From assembly GCA_905221605.1 (NCBI GenBank), contig CAJNDS010000536.1, positions 5,001 through 69,000 on the forward strand: a stretch of DNA of 64,000 nt, given 5' to 3'. Within the stretch, counting starts at the first letter, position 1; each line of letters starts with the position of its first letter. This document shows positions 44,301 to 56,900 of the stretch, piece by piece. The notes beneath the pieces were generated by a model. That model was given only the letters and a program-made list of their open reading frames with translations, did not search any database and was not told the DNA's origin. A program made the position numbers and the translations under genes. The stretch is from Symbiodinium natans (Eukaryota; Sar; Dinophyceae; Suessiales; Symbiodiniaceae).

Positions 44301-45439
44301 CCATGACACGGGGTAGCGCTTGGAGTTCATACCGGCGTGCTGAGCCGGCGTGCGCTGCAGAGCTCTGTCGAGAATCATCTCCTGGCCGATCTCTCCGATC
44401 TTCTTCCGGAGCGCGGCGATCCCTTTGCACTTCTCCAAGCAATCGGCCTTGTTTTCGACAGGGAACAGCCACTTGCAGCGGCAGGCCTCGCCATCACAGC
44501 TTCCGGGGCCATCCTGCAGCTGCCGCCTCAGGCTGGGCAGCTGTTCCACCAGACCTTCCAGGTGCTTCTGCAAGGTAACGTCGGCGCCCTCCCTCCTCTT
44601 GCTCCAGTGGGTGCCTACAATCAGAATCGGCGGCCTCGGCTGCTCTTCAGCCTCCTCAAACCTCTCACCCCCTCCTCCCCTCTTCTTCTTGTGGCCCTCC
44701 TTCTCTCTCTCCGTCTTGGCGTAGCGGGTAATCGCCCACAGCCAGAATTTCAGGTCTTGCCACTCCTCCACCGGGTCAGCGCTCAAATCACACATCGCGA
44801 GATACATGGCCTGCCCAGTAAAGTACAAGAGGTTTAGCTGCGCGTACTCGCGCTGCCCAGGGAAGTCCCAGGCTTGCAGCCTCAGCTGCGGCCTGGACGC
44901 TTCCTCCTGTGCTTTCCCTCCAGATAACTCCAGCACCAGCTCGCCGCTGAGCTGCGACGGGCCGAGCATCCGCGGGAGCTGTCCCTTGAGTCCAAGCTCA
45001 GGAGCATTTTGCTGTCGCTGTTCGGGCTGCTGCGGGTCAATCGTGGCATCCTCCCCGGCTGACGTGCTTGACATGATCTTGCCCGAAGCTCCATTCTGCG
45101 CGTCTGCATTCAACGACGGCTCGTAAGCGTCGTCCTTCTTCTCTGTCTGCGCGCTCGTGGCCTTGTTACCTGTGTGCTTCTCCGCCCCTTCCTGCGCCTT
45201 CATTTCCTGCTGTATCTTCCTCACTCCTGCGCGAGCCATGTCCTCGTCGATAACTCTGCCCTCCCACTGCCTCCACTCTTCATCCAGGTCGTGCACCTCG
45301 GCAACGGAGCACGCGACACCGAAGGTGGACGCCTGCTCCTCGGGCAGCTCTTCCCCTTTGATGCGCCTCAGCTACCGCCGCGCGCGCACGCGCAACGACT
45401 CGCAACGACTCACAATCCCTGGATGGCCCTCGCAACAAA

Positions 45440-45532
<93 letters not shown>

Positions 45533-45660
45533 CAACCCTCGCAAGGCCTCAGCGTCGAGGTCTTTCCCACGCGCCCTTTGCCCACGAAGCAGAGCCTGAC
45601 CACTGCCAGTGGCTCTTCGCCGTGTTCTTGCCACCTGGCTTCGGACAACGTGACAGGGCT
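41394..45660 (-). CDS. ROCO-family (Roc-COR) GTPase
   Basis: Join (minus): about 45660-45548, 45366-43949, 43785-43706, 42995-41394 (TAG). Exon 1 carries the P-loop (CFVGKGRVGKTSTLR). Exon 2 continues RIKGEELPEEQASTFGVA, then an unusually long acidic insert of about 140 aa, then G3 (AWDFPGQREYAQLN) and a G4-like THWSK in place of THxD. COR follows across exons 2-4 (YPVSWLRGHDLL, LLSVLHSLGTLVWF, LDQ|VMLNPSKAAEALTG, FMVPCCLPKAHL). The remaining 350 aa hold a Cys-rich patch and FNFPGDVDLAEYV. ROCO proteins are dimerising GTPases; many carry LRRs or a kinase, neither seen here, though upstream exons may be missing. Intron 1 is GC-AG with CTGAGGC at both ends; intron 3 is GT-AG with CAGGT at both ends. 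The exon 2 end could instead be 43964 (GC donor). Confidence 0.85.
42996..43705 (-). other. ROCO intron 3 (710 nt)
   Basis: Donor GACCAG|GTTGTG, acceptor CTCTCAG|GTGATG. No telomeric repeat. Reading frames within it lack family similarity. Confidence 0.7.
45367..45547 (-). repeat. ROCO intron 1 with CA/GT microsatellite
   Basis: 181-nt intron splitting the P-loop region. GC donor CTGAG|GCC and acceptor CTGAG|GCG, so CTGAGGC is directly repeated. About 95 nt of (CA)n on the plus strand (45437-45530), GT on the gene strand, give a false Val-Cys frame. Removal reads KTSTLR|RIKGEE. Confidence 0.85.
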
Positions 45661-45699
45661 CGCCTGACTTCTCTCTGCAAGCCGAGCACGTGCAAGCGC

Positions 45700-46490
45700 G
45701 CAGCACCTCAAACCAGATGCCTTATTTCGTGTTTTTTGTGTATCATAGATTGGATCCCGAGCGCCTCCGGAACGCCATCTGCAGAATGACCTCTTCCAGA
45801 CATGGAAGAAGACACAAACAGCAAAGTCGATGCAACCAGGTCAATGCCATGTAAATTGCAATCGAAATCCAATGTCACTGTAGTGTAAACGTCAACGCTG
45901 CCCGGTGCGCCAGCCTTGGGGCTTGAACAGCTCTTCTGGGGCTGTTTCTGTGAACTCTCGATTTAAAATCCACGGATGATGTGTCGAAGCTGGCTTTCTC
46001 ACGCGTCAGGCCTGCAGACTCTATAAACAGGTCTGCACCCTGCATCTGCTGCTCATTTCGGGCTCTGGCACATTTGTTTTGTCGCGGCTGCGTCGCCCTC
46101 CACGCGCAGGGAGAATGTTGGGCTCCGTGGCGTTCTGTGATGTTCCCAGTGTCTCAGTGACTGTCTATAAGCTATGACTTTCTTCCTGGGGTGCCCCACG
46201 CATTCGTGCAGGTGTCTGAGCGAGGACCCCCCCCCCCTGCCCTGAAAGCCAGGATTTTTGCAATGGTTGTTGTTGGTTGTTGGTTTGCTTTTGAAACTTT
46301 GTGGTTGAGGGTGTTTGGGGCTTTGCAGGGTTTCGCCCGAGGGCGTTCTTAAGGCTTTGAGGATCCAGACTTTGTTTAGTTTTCTTTTGTACGGCTGAGG
46401 GCCTAGGCTGTGTGTGAGGGATGAATTAAGGTTGGCAGAGCTTATTTAGGTGTCAAACGGTCGGTTTGTTTTTGGGGTTTCGTAGATTCC
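45700..46490. other. Unassigned region upstream of the ROCO exons
   Basis: Upstream ROCO exons (for example LRRs) could lie here but none is recognisable. Contains a C-run at 46230-46240 and a TTG-rich stretch at 46265-46320. Confidence 0.4.
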
Positions 46491-46499
46491 TTCTTTCCT

Positions 46500-49400
46500 T
46501 TCCCCGTCTCGAGTCCCTCTCCGGCCTCGAAAAGGTCCACGGCCCAGAGGTCACCCAGAAGTGTCCCACCTCGCTCTTCGGGCTTTGGGTCGGTGGGGGC
46601 CCCGTCCTGCACGAGAAAAGCTCTCCGAGGCCGCCTTCCCCGCCGAAGAGGAGCCAGGACCCGGAGGCGGAGTCGAAGGCCGCGGCGTGCGAGGACCGCG
46701 CCTCGGGGCTCGCTGCAACAGGCGGGAGCACCTCCCAGCGCCGGGCCTCGCGCAAAATCTCACATTTCGACTGAGGGGGGACCGTGGGAGGAGGGCAGCT
46801 GCCGCAAGTGCAAGCGAGCTTGGGATTTCTGTCCGAGTCCAAGGCGAGGAAAAACTGTTGCTGGAGCAGTGGCCGGCTGCTTCTCTGCCGATTTGTTTTG
46901 CCTTCTTTTGAGGCCCCTCACCTCTCCCCTATTCACAGTGCAACTTGATGTCTCCACCCAACCCAGGCCCCAGGAGATGACAAAGGCCACTGTGCTCGGT
47001 TCACCTGCATGCCGCTTCCCTCATCCCCTGCTTGATGTGTTTTCTTCATGCCTGGGGTGCGTTGCCAGGATCCGGTGATTGTGATATTGTTTCTTCTTTC
47101 TCTCTATGCGAATACTTGCTTTCCTGACGCGAGACGAACTCCCCAAAGGTCGTTCTTGGCTCAGTTTGGAAGCTCCCCTTGATGGTTTGTAGAAACTATG
47201 TTGATTCCCTGGCCACTGGCTCTGTCCGTACGCGTTGTTTCTGCTAGGAAATGAAGCCTCCCCACCTGCAACAGCAAAGTGCGCTCTCGGCTACTTGGCT
47301 TCGGTCCTTTTGCTACTGTCCTTCCTTCTCATCTGCTTAGTGCTGTTTTCGGCTAGTGTATGCTAGCTGCTGAGAGAACATCAAAGAGACCTACTGAGCT
47401 TGTGAATGCCTAGTCGGACTTGGTCGTCGTGAAGGGAAGGGGGATTCGAGTAAACATCAGTGTGCATCCTTGCAGGGTGCCCCGGGACTTCCTTGTCCAG
47501 TGTGCACCCTGGGATGCACACTGGACGCTGAACATGATGTTTATTGGACCCGGTGCGTGTCGAAAAGAGCGCCGTTTTCAGACTCCAGTGTGCGCCCTGC
47601 TGTTCTTGCTTGCTTTATTCGCTTCTCCCTAGGGTTTGTTTTTGGCCAAGAGTGTTCTGTATTCCTGTGTTTCTTCTCACTTCTTGAGATGTCTTTTTGT
47701 TTGCTAAGAATGTTAGACATGTTGTTTTTCTTATTCCTTAGGGCTTCTTTTTGGTTTTCTGTTGAAATTGTTTTGTCTTCCAAGCTTCTCAGGGTTTCTT
47801 TTGTGGCTATTCTGTCTAGAATGATTAGTTTTCCTGTGTTGTTTTTCCTAACTCCTTAGGGCTCGGCTTGAGGCCTTTCAGGCTTTACCTAAAATGTAGG
47901 GTTTCGGGTTTAGGGTTTAGGGAAAAAGTAAACTCAACTACACTCTTTCGATCTTCAAGGCCATTCTTTGCAGGTTTGGGATTCTCTTGCTAGTTTTTTA
48001 AAGTTGAGATTGCCTTCAAAGATTTAAGACTTCTCTTGTTTGAGGCGGTGCATTTGCAGTTTTCCGAACCGCATGAAATTAGGGCGGGGCCCTGTGCATT
48101 TTGCGGCAGCTGGAAAATGCATGGAGGGCTTCCGGAAGGACAACTGCCTTACCCCTCACAGCACGCGGGGGGAGGGCCCTGTGCATTGCGCAGCTGCCGG
48201 AAAATGCATGGTGGAATGTCCCCTGCATGTGCCTTTGGACTGGATGCGCACTGGACGCTTAACATGATGTTTACTCGATGCTTAACTTGATGTTTGCACG
48301 ACCCTGACCCCTCATGAAGTCTACCCAGTCTGTCTTCCTTCGAATGTCCATCCTTACTCTCCCCATGGGCTACTTTCTGCTACTACTACGAGTACCTGAG
48401 TACCAGTTAGTACCAAGCTGCCACAGTCATACTGCTTTGTGAAACGCACATTCACGCACGAAACGCAACGCAGCGCAGATCGGCTCAATGCACATGATGG
48501 TCCATGATGCTCCCAAAAACGCAGTCGGTCAACATTCTTTCACAAAACCCATGAAGTATGCTAAGGAATTAATCTGGAACGCAGGCCGGAGTTCAAACGA
48601 TCAAGATGCGCCGGTTGGCATATGTTGACGTGTCTTCAAGGCGCCTTCCACATCCCCACACAGACCACACGGCCCGCAGGGCGCCGAATGAGTTGCTGCT
48701 AGTTCTAGGTCCATGAGCCCCGTTGCCAAACAAGCCCAACAAACAACTTAAAAACAGAAACCACTCACCGCCTGACTGCAGTTCTCCCATGCTCCCTCTC
48801 TCCTTCTGCCTCGAGATCGAACATCCAGAGGTCGCCCAAGCGGCCACCTGCACCTCAGCATCGCGCACGGCATGGGGCTTCGGCAAACTCCCACGTTGCT
48901 GCGGGGGAAATCTCTCTCCTCTTGCAATGGCGCCGCCCCGGGCCGGGCCCCCGGACTTTTACCGCCGAAGACCAGCAGCTGCCCGGCGGCGCAGGCGGAG
49001 GTGTGGAAATACCGCGCCGGGGGCCCCTCCGCGGCCTGGATCTCCTCCCAGCGCTTTGCCTTACGGGGCGCGGGAAAAGGGGACTTTGTGAGACGGTGGG
49101 AAAGAGAGACCTTGTTGGCACGTCTTCGGGCGCCTCCAGGTCCAAGGACCAGAGGTCGCTGAAGAGGTTGCTGCCATCCTCGGTTCCTCGACCGCTCCAT
49201 TCCACTCCGCTTCGCTCGGGATTTGTGGGGGAAACCCGGGGGCGCACACTCTGAACCCGAATTTTTATCCCTGCCCCTGTTCCCCCCCCCCTCCCCCGCA
49301 AAAACAATGCATTAAGAAGGCTTCTTTTTTCGGGGCTTGGTTCTAGGTATCTTGGGGTGGGTTCAGGCAGCACCCCTGGCTTCATTTCAAGACAGGCTGT

Positions 49401-51800
49401 TTTTAAATAACTAAATTAGCAGTTGGCAGTGATCTCTACCTCCACCTCAAGGTCTTATCATCTTCCCTCATGTTATCTCATCGCTGGGACTCAGTTCCCT
49501 CTGATGGTTTACCCAGGCTTAATATTATGGAAGTTTTGAAGTTGTTTTGTGTTCAGAACATCAATAGTGTCTGTGTTTGATTGTATGTTTGCAGAGTTTG
49601 CCGTGTTGATGTCTCCTAATTCTGGTTTTTGTGGCATATAACAAAGAAATGTCTGTTCCACTGACTACAATTTTATCTGCTGTTAATGTATTTGTATTAT
49701 TCAATGTCAAAGCCATTAGTTACCCCCTCCCTTCTTGGATCCCGGGCCTCCGAAAAGCAGCATAGCGTGGGCCGCTTCCTCGTAGCTGGCCGAGTGCAAA
49801 TACCTGGGCGCCGGCCGCCGGCCCTCGGGCCGCAGCTCCGCCCAGCGCTCGGCCTCCGAGGAAAACATGCTGCGGGCACAGCTGTCAGGGTCTACCACGG
49901 AAGTGGTATGTGGATCGAGAGGGAGCTGCGTTGTCTCTTGTCTTCCTGGATCGCTTCGAGAGGAGGAGACTGCGACTTGGAGGCTCGTGTTTGCTAAAAG
50001 CGAGCGGCGCACGGATGTTTGGGCATGCTCTTAGAGAAGGGCTGCCCTGGCAGCACAAGCCTAACGTTGTTTGGGCATGGGCGCTCTCAGGAACGGCACA
50101 GGGAGTGTATGTTTGAACTGGCATCCACAATTACCGCCTCCCCCTCATATTAAAAAAGGCACATCGGTTCAGCTGGGCCGGACACCCTCAAAAACCCCCC
50201 AGCCCTCCAGTCAAACGCACCCGGAGAGGGGCCCAGGCTTATGGTTTAGACTAGGGAATGAGGCAGGACTGTGGCGAATGTGCTGCAAGCAGGGCGCAGC
50301 CGAAGGCAGAAGAACAGCAACAACCAGTCCTACAATTAGCTGGTGCACTTGGGGGGCGTGCCGGACATGTACGGCAGTGACGAACTCGAGCTTGATGTCG
50401 GACGTTTTGAAAACATTCTGAGTCCTAACCGGCGCCCTGGCACAACCGATTAAGCGGGAAAAAAAAACATAACATTCTGACTTTGTTCCTCCACCAGCTA
50501 ACACGCCACAGAATACCTCAGAGATCCTGAGAGCCTTCTGTCCAGTCCAGGAAGCGCAATTTCCTCTAGCACACACCAGACAATATACCTGAGAGAGCCT
50601 TTTGTGTCCCCATCCACGCAGCCACCCGATGGTCTGAGACATTCCGAGACTGCCTCTCTTGGTCGCTATACGGACTTCAAGCGCCGCGCGCCTGGAGCTC
50701 CAGGATGAACACATCATCATCCAGAACACCTCGGGAACTGGACTTTTTTCTTCTGCCGAGACGGGGGGCGCGCCCCATGCTTCTTTTTTTTGGAAAGGGA
50801 CGTGACATGCAGACCGGAGGGCTGAGGCCCACGCTGAAACCGGCGCCTCGCAAAACGCGCAGCTTATATTAGGCGTAAATGAGGCTTCGAGGACTCTCAC
50901 CCTCGAAGCTTCGGGAGGCCAAAAAGAGCGGGGCAGTTTCCCGGCCTTGGCCCCCGAAGACCACCATCTGCGCACCCTTGGGGTCGAAGATGGCGGAATG
51001 AAGCACCCTTCCTGGAGGGAGCTCGCCTTCGCGCCGCAGCTCCCTCCAACCGTGGTCCTCGCAGGCAGGTGCAGGTGCAGCTTTCCCAAAATGCACCTCA
51101 CCCCAGTGCTCTCCGCCGCCGCCGCGCCTCCAAGCCGAAGGCCCAGGCGTCGTCGCCTCGGCGCGCCGGTCCCCCAAAAAAGGCTCGATGCACCCTTACA
51201 GCTCTCTCAGGGCCCCTGCGAAATCCATATCCATCGAAGCCCCCGAAGAGGAGCATCGCCCGGGCCCTGGGGTCCAGGATCGCGGAGTGCCCTTCTCGCG
51301 CTGAGGGCCGAGGCCCGGCCGTGCCCAGCTCCTCCCACTCCTTCGCCTGGCTCTCGCTTCCTTCGTTCTTTTAAGGGTAATTTTGTGGGGCTCATTTCGT
51401 TGCATGGGCCGGGGCAGGAGCAGAGCAGAGAAGCGGAGCCCTTCGGGAGCCCTCGGGGGGGCCTCGAGGCCGAAGGCCCAGACGTCGTTCAGGTTGTCGA
51501 GAAAGCCTCGGAACGAGAAAAGAGAGCCCGCAGGAGGACGAACGGAAGGACAACAAGGGAAGAAAACAGAAGGCGCGGGAGGAGGAGGATAGAAAAAGAG
51601 GAGAGAGGAGGAGGAGGAGGAGGAGGAGGAGGAGAGAGGACAAGGAGGCTTTGAAACGGGGCTTTGGCCGTTGCCGCCAAAGACGAGGAGTCGCCGCGAG
51701 GCCGCGTCGACGACGGCGCTGTGGCCATACCGCTTCGCCGGCCGCGGCGCGCCCTCCGCGGGCTCTAAGAGCTGCCAGCGAGCCTCCCCCCGTGCTTTCG
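46500..51800 (-). CDS. Kelch-repeat protein B, multi-exon paralogue
   Basis: Blades in order (minus): 51800-51655 (ARWQLLEPAEGAPRPAKRYG, LLVFGGNG), 51515-51425 (LNDVWAFGLEAPP), 51350-51230 (GHSAILDPRARAMLLFGGFD), 51150-50930 (DDAWAFGLEARRR, HGWRELRREGELPPGRVLHS, QMVVFGGQG), 49890-49735 (AERWAELRPEGRRPAPRYLH, HAMLLFGGPG), 49165-48930 (FSDLWSLDLEA, WEEIQAAEGPPARYFHTSAC, QLLVFGGK), 46770-46620 (ARRWEVLPPVAASPEARSSH, GSWLLFGGEGG) and 46570-46510 (LGDLWAVDLFEAGEG). The order and wording match kelch-A blade for blade, so one arose from the other. Introns are long and lack telomeric arrays. Start, end and exact exon borders were not resolved. Confidence 0.78.
47080..48860. other. Long intron region in kelch-B
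   Basis: Unique sequence. A segment near 47465-47530 (GGTGCCCCGGGACTTC, GGATGCACACTGGACGCT) has related pieces at 48175-48260, and GGGGCCCTGTGCATT recurs twice at 48085-48195: a local degenerate duplication. No exon recognised. Confidence 0.45.
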
Positions 51801-52499
51801 ATTGGGCGCTGGCTACACACAGAGAGAGATGTAGAAAACACACTTCCCAGCCTGGCCTCCATCACAAAGATTCCCGGGCCTCTGCACTTTCAGTCACGCG
51901 CGCTTCCGGCGCGTCTCGGGCCTCGGGGCGTACTGGCCGCTGGCAACTTTGCATGCAAGGCGCGTGTTGTGTGCATACATGGGGAGATCGGGCAATGGTT
52001 GCGATGCAATGGCACTGCTTACGACGATTCCCATTGCTAAAGGAGTTCTCTGCAGCAGCGCTGCGTGCATCACTGTTTGCTTCGTTTCAAGTTTGATCTG
52101 TGGCTCCACACTGCGACTGCGACGCAGCATCCATCAGCATGACCGCCTAGCTCAGCTTTCCGGGCCGCAAGAACCCTTGAACCAGGCCCCACGGCGGTCT
52201 CACGGCGAAGGTTCGAATATACGGCTGGAGGTCGGCCCAAACTGCACCGATAAGACACTCTTCCGCAAGGCCATTCCCAAAGAGCGCCTGATTTCCCGAA
52301 TCCAAAGATAGGACAGCTTTTCCGGTAAGCATGAAAACGAACAAGGACACGACACTGCAAAATCTGCTCTCCCCCTAGAGTCCTGGACGTCTGCAGCTCT
52401 TGTGTTCCTTCACTTGCGGAAGTGTGTCTATTGAAGGCCTGCATTGCAGGTGGCACCGACTTCAATTGGCTCTCGTTCTTTCTGTTTCTCTGTCGGCAA

Positions 52500-53900
52500 C
52501 TTCCCAAGTGTGCAAACAAGCCAGGAACAGACATGAGCTCAGCAAGAATGTCCAAGAGCATAGATATAGGACGACCATACTTTCCACAATGAGACACTCC
52601 ATGGCACAGACCCTTCTTTTGCTCGCAGTTTGCCTCTGCTAGTCAGAGGAGTGGTGGCACAGCCCACAGACAGGTCCACATAAAGTATACCATTGCCTGT
52701 ACACCGTGTAATGTGCCGACATGCGGTATGACCACAACATATCGAAGTCCATACTAGCAGTACGCATGCTACAAATACATGCTTGCGTATAGCTCTCTTG
52801 GCCTTTCCGATGTCGCAAATGCAAGGGCGCCGTCCGGGCGCAGTCAACTCTGCCATCATGGTTTTCGCATCCGATCCACAGTGCAGGGAGTTCAACGTGC
52901 AAGGTGTCTATAGTCTATGAGCCAGATACTTTATATAGACCAGAGAAAGTAGGAGAGTTACAAGGACTTTATATTTACAGAGATTTTGTAGGGTTGTTGA
53001 AGAGATGTGCAGGATTTTGGTCTTTGGTCTCCGTGCCGGCATGCATCTTGTGGTGGTTCTGTCCTTCTCACACGGACGGGCCGCTAGTACACAAAAAGCA
53101 GCGACACAAAGCTCGAGCCCTATTGCGGATGAATGAAGCCCTGCCGATACACCTGGGCCCTGGGCAGTGTAGAGCAAAAAAAAAAGAGCAACACTCTTCC
53201 CGCAAACCATTGCGCTTCGGCTTTGGTTCCCTTCCACCAGCATGGAGAACATAAACAGCACCCAGGAAGGCGAACCGCCACACAGCGAAGGGTGAAGAGT
53301 ATGGAGCAGAAGAGTGGAGGCTCGGTGTGCGGCCTCGGGTCGGCCCTGGAAAACCTGTGCATAGGGCCCCAGGGAGCGAAGCCAAACCCAAACGAAGCAA
53401 CAAAACCTAACATCAGAATTCTGATGGCTCTGGCATACGATTCACTACGCGAGAACACAGAATGGGAACGGTGGGAAACTGAAAGTTCTACCTATCTTGC
53501 TCCAACTGATGGCCCCATGGAATTTTTGCAGTGCATGGACAACCAAGTCAGAGACCGAAAGCAGACTTTATTCATGTGCTCCTGTCAAGCAGCATGATCG
53601 TTTGGGTATGCAACCTGGGCTCGGATAAGAGACCGGTGGCCTTCACCTGGAATCAGGGGGCCTTCCAGAAAGCCCCATCAAAATCGAAAAGCCTGGAATT
53701 CCAGCAGCGACATCAGCTACACCAGCAAATGAGTCCTACAGCCTCGAACCGCGCATGCACTCGGAGGCCTTCGACTGCCTCGAAATTGACGACCGACATT
53801 TGGCGTAATTGCCCCTGACTCTGTATCAGAAGTGCTGCTCACCTTGGTATGTGACTGTTTTCGCTCGCCAAGAGCCAAGCTCGGCCCAAAAGCTGCAAGC
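52500..53900. other. Unique region before the minisatellite
   Basis: Moderate-length frames on both strands without motifs. No telomeric arrays, no recognisable exon. Confidence 0.4.
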
Positions 53901-53919
53901 TGGATCCAACGTGAAACCT

Positions 53920-56900
53920 GGATTCAGATGCCCCTCTTGGGCCCAACTTGAAACCTGGATTCGGCCAAGACGCCCCTCTTGGGCCCAACTTGAAACCCCC
54001 TCTTGGGCCCAACTTGAAACCTGGACTCGGCCAAGATGCCCCTCTTGGGCCCAACTTGAAACCTGGATTCGGCCAAGATGCCCCTCTTGGGCCCGAAACC
54101 TGGATTCGGCCAAGATGCCCCTATTCGGCCAAGATGCCCCTCTTGGGCCCAACTTGAAACCTGGATTCGGCCAAGATGCCCCTCTTGGGCCCAACTTGAA
54201 ACCTGGACTCGGCCAAGATGCCCCTCCTTACCCAACTTGAAACCTGGATTCGGCCAAGACGCCCCTCTTGGGCACAACTTGAAACCTGGATTCGGCCAAG
54301 ACGCCCCTCTTGGGCCCAACTTGAAACCTGGATTCGGCCACGATGCCCCTCTTCAACCCAACTTGAAACCTGGATTCGGCCAAGATGCCCCTCTTGAGCC
54401 CAACTTGAAACCTGGATTCGGCCACGATGCCCCTCTTGGGCCCAACTTGAAACCTGGATTCGGCCAAGACGCCCCTCTTGGGCCCAACTTGAAACCTGGA
54501 TTCGGCCAAGATGCCCCACTTGGACCCAACTTGAAACCTGGATTCGGCCAGGATGCCCCTCTTGGGCCCAACTTGAAACCTGGATTCGGCCAAGATGCCC
54601 CTCTTGGGCCCAACTTGAAACCTGGATTCGGCCAAGATGCCCCTCTTGGGCCCAACTTGAAACCTGGAGTGGATTCGGCCAGCCCAACTTGAAACCTGGA
54701 TTCGGCCAAGATGCCCCTCTTGTGCCCAACTTGAAACCTGGATTCGGCCAAGACCCCTCTTGGGCCCAACTTGAAACCTGGATTCGGCCAAGATGCCCCT
54801 CTTGGGCCCAACTTGAAACCTGGATTCGGCCAAGATGCCCAACTTGAAACCCTCTTGGGCCCAACTTGAAACCTGGATTCGGCCAAGATGCCCCTCTTGG
54901 GCCCAACTTGAAACCTGGATTCGGCCAAGCTGCCCCACTTGGACCCAACTTGAAACCTGGATTCGGCCAGGATGCCCCTCTTGGGCCCAACTTGAAACCT
55001 GGATTCGGCCAAGATGCCCAACTTGAAACCCTCTTGGGCCCAACTTGAAACCTGGATTCGGCCAAGATGCCCCTCTTGGGCCCAACTTGAAACCTGGATT
55101 CGGCCAAGATGCCCCTCTTGGGCCCAACTTGAAACCTGGATTCGGCCAGCCCAACTTGAAACCTGGATTCGGCCAAGAGGCCCCACTTGGACCCAACTTG
55201 AAACCTGGATTCGGCCAGGATGCCCCTCTTGGGCCTAACTTGAAACCTGGATTCGGCCAAGATGCCCCTCTTGGGCCCAACTTGAAACCTGGATTCGGCC
55301 AAGATGCCCCTCTTGGGCCCAACTTGAAACCTGGATTCGGCCAAGATGCCCCTCTTGGGCCCAACTTGAAACCTGGGTTCGGCCAAGATGCCACTCTTGG
55401 GCCCGACTTGAAACCTGGGTTCGGCCAAGATGCCCCTTTTGGGCTCAACTTGAAACCTGGATTCGGCCAGGATGCCCCTCTTGGGCCCAACTTGAAACCT
55501 GGATTCGGCCAAGATGCCCCTCTTGGGCCCAACTTGAAACCTGGATTCGGCCAGGATGCCCCTCTTGGGCCCAACTTGAAACCTGGATTCGGCCAAGATG
55601 CCCCTCTTGGGCCCAACTTGAAACCTGGATTCGGCCAAGATGCCCCTCTTGGGCCCAACTTGAAATCTGGATTCGGCCTTGTTGGGATTCGGCCAAGATG
55701 CCCCCTCTTGGGCCCAAGGCCCAACTGGAAACCTGGATTCGGCCAAGATGGTCTCTCTTGGGCGCAACTTGAAACCTGGACTCGAGATGCCCCTCTTGGG
55801 CCCGCCCCTCTTGGGCCCCACTTGAAACCTGGATTCGGCCAAGATGCCCCTCTTGGGCCCAACTTGAAACCTGGATTCGGCCAAGATGCCCCTCTTGACC
55901 CCACCTTGAAACCTGGATTCGGCCAAGATGCCCAACTTGAAACCCTCTTGGGCCCAACTTGAAACCTGGATTCGGCCAAGATGCCCCTCTTGGGCCCAAC
56001 TTGAAACCTGGATTCTGCCAAGATGCCCCTCTTGGGCCCAACTTGAAAGCCAAGATGCCCCGGCCAAGATGCCCCTCTTGGGCCCGATTCGGCCAAGATG
56101 CCCCTCTTGGACCCAACTTGAAACCTGGATTCGGCCAAGATGCCCCTCTTGGGCCCAACTTGAAACCTGGATTCGGCCAAGATGCCCCTCTTGGGCCCAA
56201 CTTGAAACCTGGATTCGACCAAGATGCCCCTCTTTGGGCCCAACTTGAAACCTGGATTCGGCCAAGATGCCAAGATGCCCCTCTTGGGCCCAACCTGAAA
56301 CCTGGATTCGGGCTTAACTTGAAACCTGGATTCGGCCAAGATGCCCCTCTTGGGCCCAACTTGAAACCTGGATCCGGCCAAGATGCCCCTCAAGATGCCC
56401 CTCTTGGGCCCAACTTGAAACCTGGAGTCGGCCAAGATGCCCTCTTGGGCCCAACTTGAAACCTGGATTCGGCCAAGATGCCCTCTTGGGCCCAACTTGA
56501 AACCTGGATTCGGCCAAGGTGCCCCTCTTGGGCCCAACTTGAAACCTGGATTCGGCCAAGATGCCCCTCCTGGGCCCAACTTGAAACCTGGATTCGGCCA
56601 AGATGCCACTCTTGGGCCCGATTCGGCCAAGATGCCCCTCTTGGGCCCAACTTGAAACCTGGACTCGGCCAAGATGCCCCTCTTGGGCCCAACTTGAAAC
56701 CTGGATTCGGCCAAGATGCCCCCTCTTGCCCAACTTGAAACCTGGATTCGGCCAAGATGCCCCTCTTGGGCCCAACTTGAAACCTGCATTCGGCCAAGAT
56801 GCCCTTCTTGGGCCCAACTTGAAACCTGGATTCGGCCAAGATGCTCCTCTCGGGCCCAACTTGAAACCTGGATTCGGCCAAGATGCCCTTCTTGGGCCCA

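Larger units (their letters stand above)
46500..52500. repeat. Segmental duplication partner of 27.2-32.3 kb
   Basis: Besides the kelch exons, upstream non-coding sequence is shared: GACACGA-CTGCAAAATCTGC, then TCCTGGAC and GAAGTGTGTCTATTGAAGGC here, against GAGACTGCCAAATCTGCGCG and GAAGTATGCCTATTAAAGGT near 32110-32210. The duplicate therefore covers the gene and its 5' flank, in the same orientation, about 20 kb apart, with ROCO and EEP genes in between. Confidence 0.65.

Noticed and set aside
45174-45789. Frames with His-Thr or Val-Cys runs
   Set aside because: Produced by the CA microsatellite in ROCO intron 1. Only the short P-loop part is real coding sequence.
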